From positions 155,381-219,380 of the forward strand of contig NZ_JABUFE010000006.1 in the NCBI RefSeq assembly GCF_013315265.1: 64,000 nt of DNA. The letters are read 5' to 3'. The position numbers were made by a program, and so were the translations under genes. Below, piece by piece: positions 52,659 to 61,357 of the stretch. The stretch comes from Parasulfitobacter algicola (GTDB taxonomy: Bacteria; Pseudomonadota; Alphaproteobacteria; Rhodobacterales; Rhodobacteraceae). Position 1 is the stretch's first letter; each line of letters begins with the position of its first letter. A model generated the notes under the pieces. The model did no database searches. It was given only the letters and a program-made list of their open reading frames with translations, and was not told the origin of the DNA.

Positions 52659-53429
52659 TCATACCTGTAAAACGGAACTGACAAGAAGCTGGCTATAGGC
52701 GTGCTGCGGATCGTCCAGTACCTGATCTGTTAGACCCGACTCGACCACGCGGCCTGATTTCATGACCATAAGGCGGTCCGCCAGCAGGCGAACCACAGCC
52801 AGGTCGTGGGTGACGATGATCGCCGACAGCCCCATGTCACGCACCAGACCCCGCAGTAGATCCAGCAGGCGTGCCTGAACCGAAACATCAAGACCGCCTG
52901 TGGGTTCATCCATGAACACCAGGCGCGGGCCCGTCACGAGGTTGCGCGCTATCTGCAAGCGTTGCTGCATCCCGCCCGAGAAGGTTCTAGGTCGATCATC
53001 CACACGTGACGCGTCGATCTCGACCCGCCCGAGCCAGTCCATGGCCTTGTCGCGGATGTCGCCGTAGTGACGATCTCCCACAGCCATCAACCGCTCGCCT
53101 ACATTGCCACCGGCGCTGACGCCCATGCGCAGGCCGTCGCGGGCGTGTTGGTGGACAAAAGCCCAATCGGTGCGACCGAGCATCCGCCGCTCCGGCTCAG
53201 ACATCGTAATTGTGTCGCGGGGGCCGTCCGTGCGGGTGTCGAACACTACGTGTCCCGCATCGGGGGTCAGATGCCCTGCCATGCAATTGAGCAAGGTGGA
53301 TTTACCTGACCCGCTTTCGCCAACGATCCCCATAACCTCACCGGGATACAGGTCAAAAGACACATCGGCGCAACCGATATGCGCACCATATCGCTTGGTG
53401 ATGCCCTGAACGGAAAGCAAAGGTGTCAT
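52659..53429 (-). CDS. phnK: C-P lyase ABC-type subunit PhnK
   Basis: 256 residues from ATG 53429 (MTPLLSVQGITKRYG), overlapping the phnJ end by four bases; the longer frame runs into phnJ without support. Walker A GIVGESGSGKSTLLN, signature TFSGGMQQRLQIARNL, Walker B LVFMDEPTGGLDVS. PhnK docks on PhnJ in the core complex. Confidence 0.94.
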   Translation of the reverse strand: MTPLLSVQGITKRYGAHIGCADVSFDLYPGEVMGIVGESGSGKSTLLNCMAGHLTPDAGHVVFDTRTDGPRDTITMSEPERRMLGRTDWAFVHQHARDGLRMGVSAGGNVGERLMAVGDRHYGDIRDKAMDWLGRVEIDASRVDDRPRTFSGGMQQRLQIARNLVTGPRLVFMDEPTGGLDVSVQARLLDLLRGLVRDMGLSAIIVTHDLAVVRLLADRLMVMKSGRVVESGLTDQVLDDPQHAYSQLLVSSVLQV

Positions 53430-54277
53430 GCTGCGTCCTTTCCTTTGTGGCCCGCTGCCTGGCGCGCTTCGCAATAATCGGTGTCAGAGCAGACAAACAT
53501 CCGCCCACCTAAGTCATCGATGATTAACTCATCCAAATAGCTGTCTGTCGCACCGCACATTCCGCAGGGGTGATCTGCTTTGGACGCTTCGAACGGATGA
53601 TCCTCAAAGTCGAGGCTGACCACTTGGGTATAAGGGGGCAGCGCGTAAATACGTTGCTCGCGCCCCGCGCCAAAAAGCTGGATTGCGGCCATATCGCCCA
53701 GTTTGGGGTTGTCGAATTTGGGGATCGGCGAGGGATCCATCACATAGCGCCCTTCGACCTTGACCGGATAGGCATAAGAGGTCGCGATATGACCGTGGCG
53801 GCTGATATCTTCGTAAAGTTTCACATGCATCAGTCCATATTCTTCAAGGCTGTGCATCTTGCGAGTCTCGCTTTCACGGGGTTCGAGAAAGCGCAGCGGT
53901 TCCGGGATCGGCACCTGATAGACAAGGATGTGACCCTCGTGCAACGGCTCTTCGGGGATGCGGTGCCGGGTCTGAATCACAGTGGCATCACTTGTCGCAG
54001 TGGTCGTCGCAACTCCAGCAGTGCGTTGAAAGAAAGTCCGAATTGAAACGGCGTTTGTGGTGTCATCGGCCCCTTGGTCGATCACCTTGAACGTGTCCTT
54101 GGGCGTCAGCACCGCAGCCGACACCTGCACGCCGCCTGTTCCCCAGCCATAGGGCATTGGCATCTCACGAGAGGCGAAAGGGACCTGATAGCCGGGAATG
54201 GCAAGCCCCTTAAGGATTGCGCGGCGGATCATCCGTTTGGTTTGTTCGTCCAAATAGGCGAAGTTGTACTCAGTCAT
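53426..54277 (-). CDS. phnJ: C-P lyase radical SAM subunit PhnJ
   Basis: Breaks the carbon-phosphorus bond with a glycyl/thiyl radical made from S-adenosylmethionine and a [4Fe-4S] cluster. 283 residues; Cys238, Cys241, Cys263 and Cys269 (CGMC...C...C) match the four essential cysteines of E. coli PhnJ with a constant offset of three. Conserved blocks IRRAILKGLAIPGYQVPFAS and MPMPYGWGTGG are present. Overlaps phnI and phnK by four bases each. Confidence 0.97.
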   Translation of the reverse strand: MTEYNFAYLDEQTKRMIRRAILKGLAIPGYQVPFASREMPMPYGWGTGGVQVSAAVLTPKDTFKVIDQGADDTTNAVSIRTFFQRTAGVATTTATSDATVIQTRHRIPEEPLHEGHILVYQVPIPEPLRFLEPRESETRKMHSLEEYGLMHVKLYEDISRHGHIATSYAYPVKVEGRYVMDPSPIPKFDNPKLGDMAAIQLFGAGREQRIYALPPYTQVVSLDFEDHPFEASKADHPCGMCGATDSYLDELIIDDLGGRMFVCSDTDYCEARQAAGHKGKDAA

Positions 54278-55362
54278 TCCGCTGCCTCCTGCACCTGTTG
54301 CGCACCCGCTTCGCGACGGAGCTTGCGCACCAGTTCCAGCTCGGACTGAAAATCGACGTAATGGGGCAGTTTGATATGTTCTAGGAACCCCGTCGCCTGA
54401 ATGTTGTCTGCGTGATACAGAACGAATTCTGCGTCCTGTGCGGGTGCGCCAACGTTATCTTCGCCCAATTCTTCCCAGCGTAGCGCGCGATCGACCAAGG
54501 CCATGGAGATTGCCTTGCGCTCGGTCTGGCCAAAGACCAGCCCATAGCCGCGCGTGAACTGCGGCGGCTCGGTTTTCGAGCCGGTGAATTGGTTGACCGT
54601 CTCGCATTCGGTCAGGATCACTTCTCCGATCTCAACGGCAAATCCCAGTTCGGGGATGTCCATCTCAACCGGCACCGACCCGATCCGTAGCTCGCCCACA
54701 AAGGCATGGTTGCGCCCGTAGCCGCGCTGCGTGGAGTAGGCGAGGCCAAGGGTAAAACCTTCGTCCGCGCGGGTCAGCGCTTGCAGGCGCAGGGCGCGGT
54801 CGGCGGGCATTTCCAGCGGTTCGCGGGTCAGGTCCGGGGGCGGCGTATCGTCATGGGGGGCCTCTTCGATCAGCCCTTCGCGGTTCAGGAATTCGGTTAC
54901 ATGCGGGACAGTGCCCGTCTCGGCGTCACGTGAAGGAGCCTTGGACACCTCGCCATCAGCGGCCAGTTTAAAATCAAGCAAACGGTGCGTGTAGTCAAAT
55001 GTTGGGCCCAGGACCTGCCCGCCGGGCAAGTCCTTGAACGTGGCCGAGATGCGTCGATCGCAGGCCATAATGCGGGTATCGACAGGCTCGGACGCACCAA
55101 AGCGCGGCAGAGTGGTGCGATAGGCGCGAATGAGGAAGATCGCTTCGATCAGATCGCCACGTGCCTGCTTGATTGCAAGTGCCGCAAGGTCCGGATCATA
55201 AAGCGACCCTTCGGCCATGACGCGATTGACGGCAAGACTTAGTTGCTCGCGGATTTGCGCAATGCTGAGCTCCGCGACATCCATGTTACCGCGGCGTTCT
55301 TCGGCGAGCCAGGCATGGGCATTCTCGATTGCCCGCTCTCCGCCTTTGACTGCTACATACAT
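54274..55362 (-). CDS. phnI: C-P lyase subunit PhnI
   Basis: 362 residues from ATG 55362 (MYVAVKGGERAIENAH), the standard PhnI opening; an upstream in-frame stretch overlaps phnH and is ignored. With PhnG, H and L it attaches the phosphonate to ribose from ATP, releasing adenine. Conserved ITATFKDLPGGQVLGPTFDY-like residues occur near 125 and ELGFAVEIGEVILTECETVN near 260. Overlaps phnJ by four bases. Confidence 0.96.
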   Translation of the reverse strand: MYVAVKGGERAIENAHAWLAEERRGNMDVAELSIAQIREQLSLAVNRVMAEGSLYDPDLAALAIKQARGDLIEAIFLIRAYRTTLPRFGASEPVDTRIMACDRRISATFKDLPGGQVLGPTFDYTHRLLDFKLAADGEVSKAPSRDAETGTVPHVTEFLNREGLIEEAPHDDTPPPDLTREPLEMPADRALRLQALTRADEGFTLGLAYSTQRGYGRNHAFVGELRIGSVPVEMDIPELGFAVEIGEVILTECETVNQFTGSKTEPPQFTRGYGLVFGQTERKAISMALVDRALRWEELGEDNVGAPAQDAEFVLYHADNIQATGFLEHIKLPHYVDFQSELELVRKLRREAGAQQVQEAAE

Positions 55363-55363
55363 G

Positions 55364-55924
55364 TCAGGATACCTTGGTTGACCGGGGCAAAGCCGCGAGG
55401 CGTTCGCCACAAGTGAAAATGAAATCCAGCCCCAGCGGGAACAGGGTTCGGTTGGCCTGAAACGCTTCCACTTCTGGCAAGGAAAGCGTTGCCTGATCCT
55501 TGATGCCGGGACCCGTCAAAGTTGCGCCTGCCGCAAGTTCGGAACATTCGACGATAAGCGTGGCCGAGCGGTCAGGGTACTCGGACGTGCCGATCGGGTA
55601 GACCGCGAGCGGCGCGAGCGCGTCCCACTTGCCAACCGCAAACATACAATGAGCGGGGCCAACAAAAGGGGCACCTGTGTGAAAGGCCAGCCACGCCCGC
55701 GCCGCTTCGCAATCCATGTCGCCAGCCAGATAAACCGGTGTTTCCGTATCGCAGAGTGTCAGCAGAACGGCGCCCATCGCGGGCGACAGCGGGGCTGGGG
55801 GTGCAGCCCCGTGGATATCCTGAATGGCGCCAGGGCGCGCCATGGCCTCCATCAAACTGCGAAAGGCGTGGGCTGACTGGGTGGCTGGATCGGCAAAGCC
55901 GCCGGACAGGGTGTTTGCCTGCAT
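55364..55924 (-). CDS. phnH: C-P lyase subunit PhnH
   Basis: 186 residues. The pattern FADPATQSAHAFRSLMEAMA then RPGAIQDIHGAAPPAPLSPA is the PhnH N-terminus; C-terminal RTLFPLGLDFIFTCGERLAA is also conserved. Structural partner in the GHIJ core. Shares one base with phnG and lies one base before the phnI start. Confidence 0.96.
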   Translation of the reverse strand: MQANTLSGGFADPATQSAHAFRSLMEAMARPGAIQDIHGAAPPAPLSPAMGAVLLTLCDTETPVYLAGDMDCEAARAWLAFHTGAPFVGPAHCMFAVGKWDALAPLAVYPIGTSEYPDRSATLIVECSELAAGATLTGPGIKDQATLSLPEVEAFQANRTLFPLGLDFIFTCGERLAALPRSTKVS

Positions 55925-56379
55925 CAGTCTTCTCCTCGGGTCATGGTAAAGAAATCAACCTTTGTCGCGGCTGCCTTGGCCGCGCGGGCGGCTTTCATGG
56001 TGGCCATTCCTGCTTCCAGAGGCTCAAGGACCGCCTCGCGCATCCTACTTGCCATTGGGGTCTGCATAAGCGCATCTACGAGAGCGGCGACCTCGGCATC
56101 TGCTTTGCGACGCCCTTGAATATAGCTGTGCCCGACTTCGCCAGTTTCCAACGTCAAGGCGCAGCGGGTTATCGTCATCTCGCCCAGATTGAAGGGTGCG
56201 CCAGTGGCACCAGCGCGAGCGCGGACCATCGCGCTGCCAATTTCCGGCGCACGCAGCCACGTAAAGGCAGGGCGCGATATTTCAGCATCAAACAGTGCGG
56301 CCACACGGCCTTCGGGCGCTTTAGCCAGCAGACCCATCCACGCCTTGCGGGGATTATTTTCGCTCACAGTTTCTTTCAT
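55924..56379 (-). CDS. phnG: C-P lyase subunit PhnG
   Basis: 151 residues from 56379 (MKETVSENNPRKAWMGLL). PhnG blocks RKAWMGLLAKAPEGRVAALF, then GEMTITRCALTLETGEVGHS and YIQGRRKADAEVAALVDALM. First gene of phnGHIJKLN, divergent from phnF with 81 bases between start codons, so operator sites there control both. A start farther up (56415) would cover the candidate operators. Confidence 0.95.
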   Translation of the reverse strand: MKETVSENNPRKAWMGLLAKAPEGRVAALFDAEISRPAFTWLRAPEIGSAMVRARAGATGAPFNLGEMTITRCALTLETGEVGHSYIQGRRKADAEVAALVDALMQTPMASRMREAVLEPLEAGMATMKAARAAKAAATKVDFFTMTRGED

Positions 56380-56398
56380 CTCGACAACTTGCCTCTTT

Positions 56399-56414
56399 AC
56401 TATACAACTATACA
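56399..56414. promoter_or_regulatory. Tandem ACTATACA repeats in the phnG-phnF control region
   Basis: Two copies of ACTATACA abut each other. HutC/GntR regulators such as PhnF bind short GT/AC-TA-type sites, so these are candidate PhnF operators. On the minus strand the sequence CTGTCAT at 56444-56438 matches one half of a Pho box. Both calls rest on similarity only. Confidence 0.45.
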
Positions 56415-56460
56415 TATCCTATCATATGGATGTCCTCATGACAGAAGAGTTTTGTGAAAT

Positions 56461-57180
56461 TTGCGTGACAGTTCTGACAAAACCCCGATCTGGAAGGCCA
56501 TCGCTAACGCTTTGCGCAGCGATTTGGCCGAAGGGCGCTATAACCCCGGTGACAAGCTGCCGACCGAGGCAGCGCTGGCAGACCGCTTTGGCGTGAACCG
56601 CCACACAGTACGCCATGGGATTTCTGTATTGGTCGAGGAAGGGCTAGTGCGCACCCGTCGCGGTGCAGGGGCCTTTGTCGCGGCCACGCCGACCGACTAT
56701 CCGATTGGCCAGCGCGTGCGGTTCCACGAAAACCTGATCGCCGCGGGCCGCAGGCCCGAAAAGCGCATGCTCGCGTTGGACGAGCGCACAGCGACGATCG
56801 GCGAGGCTCAGGCGTTGCATATCGAGGCCGGCGATCCGGTTTGTGTCTATCACGGGCTTTCATTGGCAGATGGCCAGCCGGTTGCTGTATTCGAAAGCTT
56901 GTTTCCACTGGCGCGCCTAGTAGGCATCACCACTGCATTGAAGGAATCAAGCAGCGTGACACAAGCGTTGAGTGTTGTGGGCATCGACGACTATACGCGT
57001 GCCTCAACCCGCCTAACGGCAGTCCGCGCCACGGCAACCCACGCGCTGCTGTTGCATGTTGCCGAAGGCGATCCGCTGCTGAGATCCTCGAGTCTAAATC
57101 ATTGCGAGGGTGGGCTGCCCGTAGAATACGGTCGCACTTGGTTTGCAGGTGACCGGGTAACGTTGACACTTGAAACGTGA
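56461..57180 (+). CDS. phnF: GntR/HutC-family regulator PhnF
   Basis: 239 residues. N-terminal winged helix: PIWKAIANALRSDLAEGRYN then LPTEAALADRFGVNRHTVRH, ending in VRTRRGAGAFVA; C-terminal UTRA ligand-binding domain (about 85-235). The start is TTG at 56461, because TGA stops the frame just upstream and no ATG is in place; AGAAGAG lies about 12 bases before. Represses or adjusts phn genes; likely ligand phosphonate or an intermediate. It sits between the two minus-strand phn operons. Confidence 0.92.
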   Translation: MRDSSDKTPIWKAIANALRSDLAEGRYNPGDKLPTEAALADRFGVNRHTVRHGISVLVEEGLVRTRRGAGAFVAATPTDYPIGQRVRFHENLIAAGRRPEKRMLALDERTATIGEAQALHIEAGDPVCVYHGLSLADGQPVAVFESLFPLARLVGITTALKESSSVTQALSVVGIDDYTRASTRLTAVRATATHALLLHVAEGDPLLRSSSLNHCEGGLPVEYGRTWFAGDRVTLTLET

Positions 57181-57282
57181 GGCTTGCTCATCAGCACAGC
57201 ACTCGCATCCATCTGCTTTGAACCTTATGATAAGCCTGCTTTTTCCTAGCAGCGCAACGCTACAACTTTGTGACGTCTGGTG

Positions 57283-57912
57283 TCAGATCGTGCCCTCGTG
57301 GTGCTCCAGAAATTCCTCTGCACTGAGGTTGCGAAAATCATCAAGCACGCTGCGCAGGCGTGCGTGCGGCCAATCCCACCATGCAAGCTCCATAAGCCTG
57401 TCAACAATTCGCGGTTCAAAACGAGGACGCAGCGGGACAGCGGGGATGCCTGCCACGATCATGAAGGGAGGCACATCCTTTGTCACAATTGCACCGCCTG
57501 CGATAACTGCCCCGTGGCCGATGTTCACTTCGGGCCGGACCTGCGCGCCATGGCCAAGCCATGTATCATGACCAATCACCGTGCGACGACTGCGCCTGTG
57601 GGCGAACCAAGCGTCATCGTGATCTGCATCTTCGAAATAATCGGCCGAGCGATATTGAAAGTGATGCAAACTAGCTTTTTCCATCGGGTGGTCCGTGGCG
57701 CCGATCCGCACGAAGGCTGCAATGTTCGAGAATTTGCCCAAGGAGGCATTGGCAATGTCGGCAAACCGGTCGCAGTATGAATAGTCATCCATATGGGAAT
57801 GCGCCAAGCGGCTACCTCGGCCAATTTCCACATACTGTCCGAATGTTGCATCTGTGATCTCGCAATCGGGATGAATAAAGGGGACATCCGGTTTCAATCT
57901 GGTCGTACTCAA
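57283..57912 (-). CDS. Left-handed beta-helix acetyltransferase of phn loci
   Basis: 209 residues of the LbetaH (XAT-like) family, called phn-thr protein in phn operons (TIGR03308). Hexapeptide repeats run from about residues 15-55 and 100-150 (for example IGHDTWLGHGAQV, IGHGAVIAGGAIVTKDVPP). A TTG start at 57912 with GAGGAG eight bases before it is favoured over ATG 57936, as it forms TTGA with the stop of the preceding ORF. May acetylate aminoalkyl phosphonates, as PhnO does in E. coli, by inference. Confidence 0.88.
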   Translation of the reverse strand: MSTTRLKPDVPFIHPDCEITDATFGQYVEIGRGSRLAHSHMDDYSYCDRFADIANASLGKFSNIAAFVRIGATDHPMEKASLHHFQYRSADYFEDADHDDAWFAHRRSRRTVIGHDTWLGHGAQVRPEVNIGHGAVIAGGAIVTKDVPPFMIVAGIPAVPLRPRFEPRIVDRLMELAWWDWPHARLRSVLDDFRNLSAEEFLEHHEGTI

Positions 57913-58103
57913 AACGCGCGCTCCTCGCCATTCCACCGAAAGAACTTGCCGGTTCGCTCAAGAGTGAGGCCCTCTGCTAAAGCGATAATCCCTGCCGCGA
58001 CCCGATTTTTGTCCGTGGTCGGTCTGTCCGGCCGGTGAAGACCTGCGTGCGTGATGACAGGATCACCCGTTTGGTGAAGTGAGGTTATCAGAATGCGTGC
58101 CAT
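57909..58103 (-). CDS. Small ORF coupled between phnE2 and the acetyltransferase
   Basis: 64 residues (MARILITSLHQTGDPVITHA ... KFFRWNGEERAF). The start shares one base with the phnE2 stop (TGATG) and its stop overlaps the next start (TTGA). Tight overlap on both sides argues for translation. No membrane helix or signal peptide, no cysteine. Family not recognised. Confidence 0.6.
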   Translation of the reverse strand: MARILITSLHQTGDPVITHAGLHRPDRPTTDKNRVAAGIIALAEGLTLERTGKFFRWNGEERAF

Positions 58104-59416
58104 CAGGTTTTGCGCCCGATCAGCTTGCCGCGCAGCCAGCCCGAAAACCAATCCATGAACATCACCATGGCGATGATCAGGACAATATAATATGCAACCT
58201 CCTCCCAGTCTTTCTGGGTCTGGATCGCTTGTGTCAGCATGAGGCCGATACCGCCGCCCGTGATCGCGCCAATGATGGTGGCAGAGCGGGTGTTGGATTC
58301 AAGGAAGTAAAGGATTTGGGCCAGAAGCACCGGAACAATCTGCGGTATGACGCCAAAGCGATAGCGTTGGAGCGGCTTGGCTCCAGTCGAGGCGACGCCC
58401 TCGATTTGCTTTTGATCCACGTTTTCCAAAGCCTCCGAGAAGATTTTGCCAAAGGTGCCGGTATCCGTGATCAGGATTGCCAATGCGCCAGTAAGCGGGC
58501 CCGGGCCAAAGGCACGGGCCAGGACCACCGTCCAGATCAGCGCATCGACACCGCGCACAAAATCGAACAGGCGGCGGGTGGCAGCGCGCACTAGCATGAA
58601 CGGCGAGAACCGTTTGGCTGCTAGAAAGCCCAACGGCAGGGCGATGATGGCTGCCCCCATCGTTCCAAGGAAGGCCATCAGGATCGTCTCGCCAATGGCC
58701 CAAGCCACATCCTTGTGCCGCCACATGTCGTTGTTCCACCAATCGGACACTGCGCCAGTGATATTGTCGCGCGCAGGGTCGATCTGGTCGCCAAACAGGA
58801 TCGTGGCCAAGGCCTGTCCGTAGTAGGGGCTGTCGAGCGTGAACCAGAACAGCTCCCAACCGGGGAAATAATTGAAAACCTCGGTCCGAGCGCCCGTCAA
58901 GGTAATTCGGCCTTCGGGTGTGGTGATGCCCACGCGGCGGTCCGAGGCGGAAATCCAATCGGGCAGATTATCGGGCAGGTTGGTCGTGACGGTGCGCCCC
59001 TCGGCCTGCGCCTCAATCAGTTGGAAGCCGGGAATTTCGATCTCGGTCCGGTTGTCTGGCAGATAGCGCACAATGATGTCACCGCCCAGATCGATGGTGA
59101 TGACTTCATCCCCCGTCACCCAATCGGGGCGCTGGCCCTCCGGGTAGGTACCCTTGCGTTCGCCTTCGACGGCATAGGTCACATTTCCCGATCGGTTGTC
59201 CCGGGTGACATGCACCTTGTAGGACCAGCTGTCGGAAGCCAGCGTCACTGCGTTTTCCATATTGGCGCGTCCTGCAAGACCAGGCAGGTCAAACGCGAAG
59301 AAGATATAGACGAAATAAACTGCGATGACCGCCGGGATGCCAAAGCCAATCAAGCGTTTGCGCTGAAAGAGCTTTTCGGCCTCAAACTTGGTCGCGTCCA
59401 GATCAATAGTGGTCAT
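58103..59416 (-). CDS. phnE: Phosphonate ABC transporter permease PhnE (second)
   Basis: 437 residues, longer than a typical PhnE (about 260-290). First membrane helix at about 23-45, then about 150-160 residues of periplasmic insertion (SDSWSYKVHVTRDNRSGNVT and on), then the PhnE permease core with the EAA-like loop EALENVDQKQIEGVASTGAK. Overlaps the first phnE by four bases. It forms the membrane channel with that protein. The insertion is not seen in E. coli PhnE. Confidence 0.92.
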   Translation of the reverse strand: MTTIDLDATKFEAEKLFQRKRLIGFGIPAVIAVYFVYIFFAFDLPGLAGRANMENAVTLASDSWSYKVHVTRDNRSGNVTYAVEGERKGTYPEGQRPDWVTGDEVITIDLGGDIIVRYLPDNRTEIEIPGFQLIEAQAEGRTVTTNLPDNLPDWISASDRRVGITTPEGRITLTGARTEVFNYFPGWELFWFTLDSPYYGQALATILFGDQIDPARDNITGAVSDWWNNDMWRHKDVAWAIGETILMAFLGTMGAAIIALPLGFLAAKRFSPFMLVRAATRRLFDFVRGVDALIWTVVLARAFGPGPLTGALAILITDTGTFGKIFSEALENVDQKQIEGVASTGAKPLQRYRFGVIPQIVPVLLAQILYFLESNTRSATIIGAITGGGIGLMLTQAIQTQKDWEEVAYYIVLIIAMVMFMDWFSGWLRGKLIGRKT

Positions 59417-60288
59417 TGGCCTTGTCCTTCAGTCAAACGATTGCGGTAGCGGCTGGACACTTGATCGAAGAATACGATTGTGCCGAACAGAAGGATGAAA
59501 ATCGCGGCGGCTTCATCAAAACGTCCTGGCCCCCAGGCCATAGCGTTTCGCAACTCATAACCAAGCCCACCGGCGCCGACAAATCCAAGTATTGCCGAGG
59601 CACGGATGTTGATTTCAAATCGCAACAGCGTGTAGCTCACGTAGTTCGGTGCGACCTGCGGCAGCACACCCAGAAGCATCCGCTGCGACCATGTCGCACC
59701 TGTGGAGGCAAGCCCTTCTACAGCTTTCAAGTCGGTGTTTTCGGAAACTTCGGAAAACATCTTGGCCAGTGCACCGGCCGTGTGGATGGCAATTGCGATC
59801 ATTGCGGGAACGGGCCCACCACCGAGCACAAAGATCAGAACCAGTGCGATGACGATTTCGGGCACGGCGCGCATGATATCCGAAATGCGGCGGAACAAGG
59901 GGATCAGACGCGGCCATTTCGCCAAGCCACGAGTGCCGAGCAGCGACAGGAACAAGCCGCTAATTGCCCCGATGAGGGTCGACACAGCGGCGATATTTAT
60001 TGTTTCTACCAACGCGGGAAAATACTTGGCGATGAGGGCAGGCAGATCGGCGCGCTTTTCCCATGCCTCTGAAAGAACATCGGCGGGGTAGTCGCCGATC
60101 TGATGCAGTCCATCCCAGAAACCGCCAGCGTTGCGGTCATCTGCGACATTGAACCCGGACACCATCAGAACGACGAAAATCAGAAGGGTGAGACCGCCAT
60201 AGAGCCTGCGGCGCTGTACCTGCGCCATATAGCTGGCTTGAATGCCGTCTACGTGGTGTGGCACGCCACTAAGTGATATATCTGCCAT
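59413..60288 (-). CDS. phnE: Phosphonate ABC transporter permease PhnE (first)
   Basis: 291 residues, five to six helices, EAA loop FSEVSENTDLKAVEGLASTG near residue 190. Standard length for PhnE. Lies after phnD (65-base gap) and overlaps the second phnE by four bases. A paired PhnE1/PhnE2 is usual in alphaproteobacteria. Confidence 0.94.
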   Translation of the reverse strand: MADISLSGVPHHVDGIQASYMAQVQRRRLYGGLTLLIFVVLMVSGFNVADDRNAGGFWDGLHQIGDYPADVLSEAWEKRADLPALIAKYFPALVETINIAAVSTLIGAISGLFLSLLGTRGLAKWPRLIPLFRRISDIMRAVPEIVIALVLIFVLGGGPVPAMIAIAIHTAGALAKMFSEVSENTDLKAVEGLASTGATWSQRMLLGVLPQVAPNYVSYTLLRFEINIRASAILGFVGAGGLGYELRNAMAWGPGRFDEAAAIFILLFGTIVFFDQVSSRYRNRLTEGQGQ

Positions 60289-60353
60289 CCTGACCCCCGG
60301 ACAAAGAAATACCGGCAGCCCTAAAGGGCTACCGGATGCATCCTAAAAATGTC

Positions 60354-61262
60354 TTAGTTACCAATGACGGCTCTGCGGGCTTCGATTACCGAGAGATAGG
60401 TGTCGTGGGTCACCGGCTGCGCGCCAAGGTTCTCGCCCGCAAAGACGCCGTAGGAACACTCGGCATCGTTTTCGTAGAGGTTGTCCATCAGCTCAATCAT
60501 AGTTGCCTTTACATCCTCTGGCAGCGCGGTGCGCAGAACCACGGGACCCTCAGGGATTACGTTCGACTTCCAGATTTCCACCATGTCGTTCATGTCGACG
60601 AGACCTGCATCAACCGCACGGCGCAGTGCGCCGGAGTTGTACCCGTCTTCCCAGTTTCCCTGACCGTCAGCCCAGCTAACGCCGCCGTCGATATCACCGT
60701 TATAGACAGCGACAATGGTCTGCTCGTGGCCGCCGGTAAATTTGACTTCACCAAAAAAATCGCCAGATTCCATTGAGTTTCCAATGGCTTGTGGAATCTC
60801 GATGGAAGGGATCAGGTAGCCCGATGTGGAATTCGGATCACCGAAACCAAAAACCTTGCCCTGCATGTCGTCCAATGAAGTTATGCCGCTATCGACGCGC
60901 GCAAAACCGATTGAGTGATAACCGATAGAACCGTCAAGGTTCACCTTGACCAAAACCGGCTCAACCGCTTCAGGGTCTTGCAGATAAATTGCAGCGTAAG
61001 ACGATGCGCCCAACCAAGCCATATCGAGCGTACCGCCGAGCAGGCCCTGAATCACGCCGTTGTAATCAGCAGGTGCGAAAACTTTGGTTTCCACGCCGAG
61101 TGCTTCGGTCGTGTAATCAGACAAACACTGGAAGGAATTCATACGGTCCTGAGCGTTTTCACCGCCCAGAACGCCGATGCGGAATTCAGTGATTTCCTGG
61201 GCGAAAGCACCCATGCTGAGGGCTGTGGAGGCGGCAAGCGCCAGTGCGAGGGTCTTTTCCAT
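60354..61262 (-). CDS. phnD: Phosphonate-binding periplasmic protein PhnD
   Basis: 302 residues; signal peptide MEKTLALALAASTALSMGAFA with cleavage about 21, then EFRIGVLGGENAQDRM. Binds alkyl phosphonates in the periplasm and delivers them to PhnE. GGAG stands seven bases before the ATG. Conserved ligand-site segments include GLLGGTLDMAWLGASSYA and KFTGGHEQTIVAVYNGDID. Between phnC and phnE1. Confidence 0.95.
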   Translation of the reverse strand: MEKTLALALAASTALSMGAFAQEITEFRIGVLGGENAQDRMNSFQCLSDYTTEALGVETKVFAPADYNGVIQGLLGGTLDMAWLGASSYAAIYLQDPEAVEPVLVKVNLDGSIGYHSIGFARVDSGITSLDDMQGKVFGFGDPNSTSGYLIPSIEIPQAIGNSMESGDFFGEVKFTGGHEQTIVAVYNGDIDGGVSWADGQGNWEDGYNSGALRRAVDAGLVDMNDMVEIWKSNVIPEGPVVLRTALPEDVKATMIELMDNLYENDAECSYGVFAGENLGAQPVTHDTYLSVIEARRAVIGN

Positions 61263-61357
61263 TGTTATCTCCGTGGGTTGTTGCCCTACCGCTCTGCAGC
61301 TATTTGAGGGCGGGTTGATTAGGGTGGCCCGCAGCAGACGCGCAGGCTTAAACTGGC

